DNA of 64,000 nt. Source: Williamsia muralis NBRC 105860. Its GTDB lineage: Bacteria > Actinomycetota > Actinomycetes > Mycobacteriales > Mycobacteriaceae. The notes below the pieces were generated by a model. It did no database searches. It was not told where the DNA came from and worked only from the letters and a program-made list of their open reading frames with translations. The translations under genes and the position numbers were made by a program. The stretch is from positions 434,001-498,000 of the forward strand of contig NZ_BDAP01000003.1 of the NCBI RefSeq assembly GCF_001598915.1, in the 5' to 3' direction. Positions 58,624-64,000 of the stretch are shown one piece after another; position 1 is the stretch's first letter, and each line of letters begins with the position of its first letter.

Positions 58624-60183
58624 ATGAGTGATTCGGTGACGGTGGATCCACCGCCGGTTGCGTTGTTGGTGGGGTTGTATCGAGATCTTGATGCGGTGCT
58701 GCAGCGGATTGCTGCCACGTCAGCAACTGATGTTGATGATGTGCAGGTTGTTGAGTTGGTGCGGGTGAACGAGAGAGTTGTTCGGGCACTGACGTTTCAG
58801 GGCCTCAGGCGGTTGCAGGAGGTGAATGATCGGGGCTTGTTCCGTAAGGCTGGTCATTCGACGTTGCACCGGTTTGTGATGAGTGAATTGCGGGTCTCTC
58901 GTGGTGATGCCTCCTCGCGGTTGAAAGGACTCGATGCTGCTGGTGTGTTGTTGTCGATGCAGGGCGAGGCGTTGCCCCCGAAATGCCCGGCCGCCGCCGA
59001 AGCCCTCGCCGACGGGGCAATTGGGTTGGCGCACATGGATGTGATGCTCAAAGTCCGCGACAAAATCCCGCACAAATCAGCGCCGGAAGTGTATGACGTC
59101 GTCGATGCGTGGATGACCGACAACGCCCGCACACTGGGACCCACCGAACTTGAGGTGTGTGGGCGGGAAGTCCTTGCCCGAGTCGATCCGGATGGATCGC
59201 TGACCGATGACGCCGACCGCAAACGCAACCGGGGTTTGTCCGACGGTCCCCAAGGGTTGGACGTGATGGCCAAAATCAGTGGCAACCTCGACCCGGCAAC
59301 GTTGGCACTGTTTCGAACCGTGATGGACGTGTGGGCAGCACCCGGGATGAACAATCCCGACGACCCCAACTCACCCACCGGTGCCGCAGACGACCCGACC
59401 ACGGACCCAGCAATCATCGAGGCCGCGGCCGGCCGTGACACCCGCTCCCGCGCCCAGCGACAGCATGATGCGTTCAAAGCAATCCTGAAGACCATTCTCG
59501 AGTACAAGTTGTTGGGGACTTCGCATCGTGGCCTGCCGGTGCAGGTCATCATCACGATGACCAAACAGCAGCTTGATGAGGCCGCGGGCATCGCCCACAC
59601 CGCCTCCGGTGTTGGTATGCCGGTCAAGGACGCTCTCGAACTCGCCGCCCGGGCGGATTGGTCGTTGGCGGTGTTCGCCAACCACTCCGCCGACGTCCTC
59701 TACTTCGCACGCGCCAAACGCACCGCCCAACAAGGCCAACGGATGGCGTTATTCGCCAAAGACCGAGGCTGCACCAGCCCAGGCTGCCGTAACCCCATCT
59801 CGTGGACTGAAATTCATCACACCACTGCCTGGGCCGATGGCGGTTTGACTGACATCGACGTGCTCGCGCCGGCGTGCATTCCACATCACGCGATGATCGG
59901 ACCGGGCGAAGACCAGTGGCAGACAGTGATGGTCACCGACGGACCCGACGCCGGCCGCGTCGCGTGGATCCCACCCACCTACATCGACCCCGACCAACAA
60001 CCGCGAATCAACCGGGCCCACCACACCGACCACACCATCGAAACGGCCTGGCAGAACATCATCGCCGAACGCCAAGCGTCACTCGACGAACGCGAACAAC
60101 GCATGCAGCTACAGCAACAAAGTACTGACGAGTCAATGGCCACCGGGGACGACGACGTCAGGAAAACCGGGCCGTCAGACTGA
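58624..60183 (+). CDS. DUF222 / HNH endonuclease protein (13E12-repeat-like)
   Basis: 519 aa. The N-terminal DUF222 helical region is about 10-330 (VALLVGLYRDLDAVLQRIAA, FRKAGHSTLHRFVMSELRVSRGDASSRLKGL). The C-terminal HNH nuclease has zinc or structural cysteines C383 and C388, the catalytic EIHH at 396-399 and CIPHHAM. A Gln-rich tail follows. Homologous to the multi-copy 13E12 REP proteins of mycobacteria and to many Gordonia/Rhodococcus HNH proteins, probably mobile or selfish. Codon use at the 5' end (GTT, TTG, GGT) differs from neighbours and suggests import. ATG 58624 has GGGGGG 7 nt upstream; ATG 58591 precedes the predicted transcript start. Confidence 0.9.
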   Translation: MSDSVTVDPPPVALLVGLYRDLDAVLQRIAATSATDVDDVQVVELVRVNERVVRALTFQGLRRLQEVNDRGLFRKAGHSTLHRFVMSELRVSRGDASSRLKGLDAAGVLLSMQGEALPPKCPAAAEALADGAIGLAHMDVMLKVRDKIPHKSAPEVYDVVDAWMTDNARTLGPTELEVCGREVLARVDPDGSLTDDADRKRNRGLSDGPQGLDVMAKISGNLDPATLALFRTVMDVWAAPGMNNPDDPNSPTGAADDPTTDPAIIEAAAGRDTRSRAQRQHDAFKAILKTILEYKLLGTSHRGLPVQVIITMTKQQLDEAAGIAHTASGVGMPVKDALELAARADWSLAVFANHSADVLYFARAKRTAQQGQRMALFAKDRGCTSPGCRNPISWTEIHHTTAWADGGLTDIDVLAPACIPHHAMIGPGEDQWQTVMVTDGPDAGRVAWIPPTYIDPDQQPRINRAHHTDHTIETAWQNIIAERQASLDEREQRMQLQQQSTDESMATGDDDVRKTGPSD

Positions 60184-60192
60184 TACTTGTTG

Positions 60193-60214
60193 GCAGCCAA
60201 TGCGTTCTGGCTGT
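60193..60214. terminator. Weak hairpin between convergent HNH and F420-reductase genes
   Basis: CAGCCA (60194-60199) and TGGCTG (60208-60213) pair around an 8-nt loop, 11 bp after the HNH stop. Short stem, tentative. Confidence 0.25.
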
Positions 60215-60224
60215 GCGTTACGAA

Positions 60225-60635
60225 CTAGTCAGTTATTCCGAGGAGGGTTCGGGACCCGAGTACGCGCTTGACTTCGATTTGAACAACGACGCGTCGCGGG
60301 TTGACCTTTGGTTGCTTGTAGCGGTTCGCGTAGCGACGTTCACCTTCGGCGACAGCGTCGGGGTCGCGGTGCACCGACGCCGGGCCCTCGAGGGTCAGCC
60401 AGCGCGGGCCATCCACCTGGAAGACCGCCGCATACCCCGCACGCTCTACGTTGAGTACCTTCTGGCTTCCTTCGAAGGTGATCACGCGGACGAGCTCGGC
60501 TTCTTCGTCGTAGGTGAAGCCGACCGCAACAACGTGGGGCGTCCCGGCCTGCCGCACGGTGGTCAGGCTGCCCAGATGGCGGGCGCTCAAGAACTCGAGC
60601 GCATCAGGGGTGAGGTCGGCTGCTGTTTTGGACAT
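60225..60635 (-). CDS. F420-dependent biliverdin-reductase-like protein (Rv2074 type)
   Basis: 136 aa split-barrel flavin/deazaflavin-binding fold. It shares with Rv2074 the start DALEFLSARHLGSLTTVRQAGTPHVVAVGFTYD, the middle VITFEGSQKVLNVERAGYAAVFQVDGPRWLTLEGPA and RYANRYKQPKVNPRRVVVQIEVKRVLGS. Rv2074 uses reduced F420 to reduce biliverdin; the same activity is likely but inferred. The SDR-cobL-cobM-cobK genes beside it match Rv2073c-Rv2070c. ATG with TATTCT 6 nt upstream (leaderless). Confidence 0.88.
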   Translation of the reverse strand: MSKTAADLTPDALEFLSARHLGSLTTVRQAGTPHVVAVGFTYDEEAELVRVITFEGSQKVLNVERAGYAAVFQVDGPRWLTLEGPASVHRDPDAVAEGERRYANRYKQPKVNPRRVVVQIEVKRVLGSRTLLGITD

Positions 60636-60641
60636 CTACAG

Positions 60642-60647
60642 AGAATA
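60642..60647 (-). promoter_or_regulatory. Putative leaderless -10 (TATTCT) of the F420-reductase gene
   Basis: TATTCT, close to the TATAAT consensus, ends 6 nt before the ATG at 60635. Confidence 0.5.
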
Positions 60648-60718
60648 GTCAACTTGACGTCATTCCCGAGCACGAGCCGCTCAGAGGCCTGACCCACAAG
60701 AGCCCGCGTCCGGTTTGG

Positions 60719-60724
60719 GATACT
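60719..60724 (+). promoter_or_regulatory. Putative leaderless -10 (GATACT) of the SDR-cob operon
   Basis: GATACT ends 6 nt before the GTG at 60731. It would drive the SDR gene and, by overlap of stops and starts, cobL, cobM and cobK. Confidence 0.4.
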
Positions 60725-60730
60725 CATCCG

Positions 60731-61489
60731 GTGAGCAATCGTCGAGTGGTGGTTCTGTTCGGAGGACGTAGCGAGATCGGTGTCGAAGTCGCTGCCCGTC
60801 TCGCCGGGGGAGCGACAGTGATCCTGGCCGCGCGTCGGTCTGACGACCTGGCTGATCAGCGCGAACGGATGCTCGGTGAGAACGCCGCTGAGGTACACAC
60901 CATCGAGTTCGATGCGAATGACACGGCGCAGCACGACGAGCTGATCAGGAAAATAGTCGCCGAGTTCGGCAGGATCGATCTGGCGATCATTGCCTTCGGC
61001 ATCCTCGGCGACCAGGCCCGCGCCGAGGTGGACACCCAGCACGCCCTGCAGATCGCCCACACCGACTACTTGGCGCACATCAGCGTGATGACCCCCTTGG
61101 CCGCAGCGATGAAGACGCAGGGAAGCGGCGACCTCATCGTCTTCTCCTCGGTCGCCGGTGTCCGGGTCCGTCGCGCGAACTACGTCTACGGATCGACCAA
61201 GGCAGGACTGGACGGGTTCGCTTCGGGTCTCTCGGACGCGTTGCACGGCACCGGTGTTCGTCTACTGCTGGCACGCCCCGGATTCGTCATCGGGAACATG
61301 ACCAAAGAACTGATGGCGTCGGGCGTCAAACCCGCGCCGATGTCTAGGACAGCTCCTCAGGTGGCTGATGCAGTGGTCAAGGCTCTGCATGCCGGCAAAA
61401 CGGAGGTATGGATACCGGCTGCCCTACGCCCCATGTTCTTCGTCATGCGATTGCTGCCTCGGGCCATCTGGCGTCGGATGCCACGATGA
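60731..61489 (+). CDS. Short-chain dehydrogenase/reductase (Rv2073c-like)
   Basis: 252 aa. The cofactor loop is unusual: VVVLFGGRSEIGVEVAARL in place of TGxxxGIG. Then LAIIAFGILGDQ (NNAG position), VFSSVAGVRVRRANYVYGSTKAGLDGFASGLSDAL with Ser and YxxxK catalytic residues, and ARPGFV. It is similar to mycobacterial decaprenylphosphoryl-ribose-type SDRs (DprE2-like). Substrate unknown. It leads the cob operon; its stop overlaps the cobL ATG (ATGA), but no role in cobalamin synthesis is known. Confidence 0.9.
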   Translation: MSNRRVVVLFGGRSEIGVEVAARLAGGATVILAARRSDDLADQRERMLGENAAEVHTIEFDANDTAQHDELIRKIVAEFGRIDLAIIAFGILGDQARAEVDTQHALQIAHTDYLAHISVMTPLAAAMKTQGSGDLIVFSSVAGVRVRRANYVYGSTKAGLDGFASGLSDALHGTGVRLLLARPGFVIGNMTKELMASGVKPAPMSRTAPQVADAVVKALHAGKTEVWIPAALRPMFFVMRLLPRAIWRRMPR

Positions 61490-62697
61490 CCGACCCGCGG
61501 TTTGTCGTGGTGGGGATCGGAGCCGATGGTTGGGACGGTCTCACCGTGGCAGCCCAGCGGGAACTGCAGTCCGCCCACGTCATCTATGGATCAGCTCGCC
61601 AGATCGACCTTCTCGGACCCGTCCAGGCTGAATTGCGTCGGTGGACCAGCCCCATGTCCAGGCATCTTCGCGATGTCCTGGCCGGGGCAGAGCCGAAACC
61701 GGTCCACATCCTCGCTTCAGGCGACCCAATGTTTCACGGCGTCGGCGCATCCATCGTCAAACAAGTTGGCGCGCAACATGTCCGAATCATTCCGGCGGTG
61801 TCCAGCGCCAGTCTCGCCGCCGCAAGACTGGGCTGGGACCTGTCCACCACGTCGATACGCAGCATCGTCGACCGCCCGTTGGACTCGATCCTCTCGGCGG
61901 TCACCGACAACGTACGATTGCTCATCCTCAGTCGCGACGAGACATCGCCGGCACACATCGCAGAACTGCTGACCACGCACGGATTCGGCTGGTCGCAGGT
62001 CACGGTGCTCGAGCAACTTGGATCAGACCGCGAACGGCATGTCACCGGAATTGCCCGAACGTGGGGAGCACCGGTCGTCGACCGACTCAACCTGGTGGCA
62101 GTGCACTGTGTGGGACCTGCGGTGAGCAGTCAGGCAGGACTTCCCGACACCGATTTCTCCAACGATGGACAGCTCACCAAACAGGCCGTTCGTGCCCTGA
62201 CGGTCACCGCATTACGCCCGGCCCCACGTCAGTTGATGTGGGATGTGGGCGCAGGTGCGGGCAGCATCGCCATCGAGTGGTTGCGCACCGATCCCAGTTG
62301 CACAGCGATAGCGTTCGAATCCGACCCGGTGCGGCGCGAGCGAATCGCCCGGAATGCGGCAGACATGGGGGTCAGCGGCAATCTCACCGTACTCGGCAGT
62401 GCGCCCGACGATTTCGAACACGCGCCCGACCCGGACACGATCTTCATCGGCGGGGGAGTCACGGCACCAGGCATCATCGATGGCTGCTGGGAAGCCCTTC
62501 TCGACGGCGGCCGCATGGTCGCCAACGCCGTGACCATCGAATCAGAGGCAGTGCTCGTGAAACAGCGATTTCTGGTGGGCGGAACGCTACGACGTTTCCA
62601 CATCGACCATGCTGAAGCACTCGGCACGATGACAACATGGCGTCCCACTTTGCCTGTGACGCAGTGGATCGCAGACAAACCCAGGAGCATCGAGTGA
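61486..62697 (+). CDS. cobL: Precorrin-6Y C5,15-methyltransferase (decarboxylating)
   Basis: 403 aa bifunctional enzyme of aerobic cobalamin synthesis. The N-terminal methyltransferase (about 1-205; VVVGIGADGWDGLTVAAQRELQSAHVIYGSARQ, HILASGDPMFHGVG) methylates C5. The C-terminal CbiT-like domain (about 230-403; MWDVGAGAGSIAIEWLRTDP near 250) decarboxylates C12 and methylates C15. ATG 61486 overlaps the SDR stop; the TGA overlaps the cobM GTG. Confidence 0.95.
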   Translation: MTDPRFVVVGIGADGWDGLTVAAQRELQSAHVIYGSARQIDLLGPVQAELRRWTSPMSRHLRDVLAGAEPKPVHILASGDPMFHGVGASIVKQVGAQHVRIIPAVSSASLAAARLGWDLSTTSIRSIVDRPLDSILSAVTDNVRLLILSRDETSPAHIAELLTTHGFGWSQVTVLEQLGSDRERHVTGIARTWGAPVVDRLNLVAVHCVGPAVSSQAGLPDTDFSNDGQLTKQAVRALTVTALRPAPRQLMWDVGAGAGSIAIEWLRTDPSCTAIAFESDPVRRERIARNAADMGVSGNLTVLGSAPDDFEHAPDPDTIFIGGGVTAPGIIDGCWEALLDGGRMVANAVTIESEAVLVKQRFLVGGTLRRFHIDHAEALGTMTTWRPTLPVTQWIADKPRSIE

Positions 62698-63461
62698 CCG
62701 TCTACTTCATCGGCGCGGGACCAGGAGCCGCCGATCTCATCACCCTGCGTGGTGCGACACTCCTATCGCAATGCAGCACATGCCTTTACGCGGGCTCACT
62801 CGTCCCGGCTGAGATGCTGGAGCACTGCCCACCCGACGCCACCCTGATCAACACCGCGAAGATGCCGTTGTCCCAGATCATCGAGCACATCGTGTCGGCG
62901 GACAGGTCCGGTCACGATGTAGCGCGCTTGCACAGCGGCGACCCGAGCTTGTATTCAGCTGTCGCAGAACAGGTGCGGCTCCTCGAGCAACACGGTGTGG
63001 CCTACCAGATCGTTCCCGGCGTACCGGCGTTCTCCGCGGCGGCCGCCGCACTGGGTCAGGAACTGACGGTTCCAGGCGTCGGACAATCTCTGTTGATCAC
63101 GCGCGTGTCGACACTCTCGACGGACATGCCGAAGGGCGAACAACTGGCGGAACTGGCGCGAACAGGTGTCACGATGGCCCTTCACCTGGCAGCGCATCAA
63201 GCCGACCAGATCACGGATGCGCTTGGGCCGCACTACGGGTTCGACTGCCCCGTCGCAGTGGTTGCTTATGCCAGCCGCGACAATCAACAGATCATCCGAT
63301 GCGCTCTACGCGAACTTCCTGGTCGCCTCGCACAGGCGGACATCCGGCGTACCGCAGTGATCTTTGTGGGCAGAGTACTTGCTGCTGAACACTTTCCGGA
63401 TAGCTACCTGTACTCGTCGGCTCGTATGACCAAGCTCCGTGACGACGACGTGTCGTCGTGA
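62694..63461 (+). CDS. cobM: Precorrin-4 C11-methyltransferase
   Basis: 255 aa. SAM-dependent uroporphyrin-III-type methyltransferase: VYFIGAGPGAADLITLRGATLLSQCSTCLYAGSLVP, HSGDPSLYSAVAEQ, VPGVPAFSAAAAALGQELTVPG, YASRDNQQIIRCALREL. Methylates precorrin-4 at C11. The GTG start overlaps cobL (GTGA) and the stop overlaps cobK (GTGA), giving tight coupling along the operon. Confidence 0.96.
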   Translation: MTVYFIGAGPGAADLITLRGATLLSQCSTCLYAGSLVPAEMLEHCPPDATLINTAKMPLSQIIEHIVSADRSGHDVARLHSGDPSLYSAVAEQVRLLEQHGVAYQIVPGVPAFSAAAAALGQELTVPGVGQSLLITRVSTLSTDMPKGEQLAELARTGVTMALHLAAHQADQITDALGPHYGFDCPVAVVAYASRDNQQIIRCALRELPGRLAQADIRRTAVIFVGRVLAAEHFPDSYLYSSARMTKLRDDDVSS

Positions 63462-64000
63462 GCGGCCCCGTTCTCATCCTCGGGGGCACCGCGGAAGCAC
63501 GTGCTCTGGCAGAGATACTCGATCGGGACGGCATCCCGATCATCACCTCGCTGGCAGGCCGCGTCCAGAACCCGGCCCTGCCCAGGGGTGAGGTTCGTAT
63601 CGGCGGCTTCGGGGGAGTGAACGGGCTACTGACCTGGTTGCGCGAGCAACAGTGCATAGGTGTGGTCGACGCCACCCATCCTTTCGCCCGAAAGATCTCC
63701 GCCAGCGCAGCGGCAGCGACGATGTCGGCGGGACTGCCGTTGCTGTCGCTTCGTCGGCCCCCATGGCAACCGCAGGCCGGGGACCATTGGCTGGACGTTC
63801 CGGATATCGCCGGTGCGGCCGCGAAAGTCGCCGAGCACGCCGACCGGCAGCCGGATCTCCGGGTCTTCCTCACCACAGGTCGGCAGGACGTTGATGTGTT
63901 CGCTGGCGTCGAGAACGCCTGGTTCTTGATCCGTCTCGTCGACCCACCCGAGCGCGAGACTCCGCCGCAGCACTTGATCCTGCGCAACCGCGGGCCGTAC
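63458..64000 (+). CDS. cobK: Precorrin-6A reductase, 3' end beyond the window
   Basis: 181 codons in frame to the window edge. NADPH-dependent reduction of precorrin-6A to dihydro form. It starts SGPVLILGGTAEARALAEILDRDG, then TSLAGRVQNPALPRGEVRIGGFGG, VVDATHPFARKISASAA, SLRRPPWQPQAGDHW and VFLTTGRQDVDVFAGVENAWFLIRLV, all typical of CobK. Translationally coupled to cobM. Some 60-70 residues are probably missing. Confidence 0.95.
   Translation, partial: MSGPVLILGGTAEARALAEILDRDGIPIITSLAGRVQNPALPRGEVRIGGFGGVNGLLTWLREQQCIGVVDATHPFARKISASAAAATMSAGLPLLSLRRPPWQPQAGDHWLDVPDIAGAAAKVAEHADRQPDLRVFLTTGRQDVDVFAGVENAWFLIRLVDPPERETPPQHLILRNRGPY

Noticed and set aside
60184-60224. Transposon end or inverted repeat bounding the HNH gene
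   Set aside because: No matching inverted repeat or target-site duplication found on the other side; only a weak hairpin.

Overview
The window is a gene-dense, high-GC stretch with about 60 protein genes, one tRNA and only one non-coding gap over 300 bp. Mycothiol synthesis (mshC), the complete Pup-proteasome system, an F420-linked flavin/deazaflavin protein and a gene order that largely follows the Mycobacterium tuberculosis Rv2070c-Rv2141c and Rv1492-Rv1496 blocks point to Mycobacteriales. A Gordonia-like genus is my best guess. The synteny is recalled, not searched.

Layout. 0.2-5.4 kb: methylmalonyl-CoA mutase mutA-mutB and its GTPase chaperone meaB. 5.4-16.6 kb: nucleoside hydrolase, MpaB-family oxygenase-like protein, DinB-like protein, zinc-ribbon SDR, membrane protein, tRNA-Leu(GAG), MBL-fold protein, M20 peptidase, PEBP protein, pyrD, DUF5703, lipoprotein and uppP. 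16.6-20.7 kb: histidine phosphatase, DUF3090, SCO1664-family kinase-like protein, mshC and a small unknown. 20.8-23.9 kb: nirD-nirB and a coupled 115-aa gene on the minus strand. 24.0-28.5 kb: PAC2 protein and, divergently, metH. 28.6-35.7 kb: DszC/acyl-CoA-dehydrogenase-like flavoprotein, aldo/keto reductase with a 5'-truncated merR, HAD hydrolase, hisE, hisG, thioesterase, RecB-like nuclease, trmI. 35.9-49.8 kb: mpa, an FHA-ABC exporter, a glucan phosphorylase, dop, pup, prcB, prcA, pafA, pafB, pafC. 49.9-58.2 kb: tatA, tatC, helY, DUF4333 protein, 5'-3' exonuclease, alpha/beta hydrolase, M24 peptidase. 58.2-64 kb: a DUF222/HNH endonuclease gene, F420-type reductase, SDR, and cobL-cobM-cobK, cut by the window end.

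How the genes work together. Pup is deamidated by Dop, attached to proteins by PafA, and unfolded through Mpa into PrcAB. PafB and PafC are the DNA-damage transcription activators. The HNH gene carries a perfect LexA-type SOS box and, overlapping it downstream, a PafBC-type promoter, so two damage responses appear to converge on it. Cobalamin appears three times: two B12-dependent enzymes (MutAB, MetH) and three B12 biosynthesis genes (cobLMK).

A recurring feature is a TANNNT-like -10 hexamer 6-8 nt before the start codon with no clear Shine-Dalgarno sequence, at about 17 genes. This implies widespread leaderless transcription, and I used it to choose several starts. The best candidates for something undescribed are the doubly damage-controlled HNH gene, the phosphatase/zinc-protein/kinase-like trio beside mshC, and the decapitated merR with an orphan MerR-type operator.
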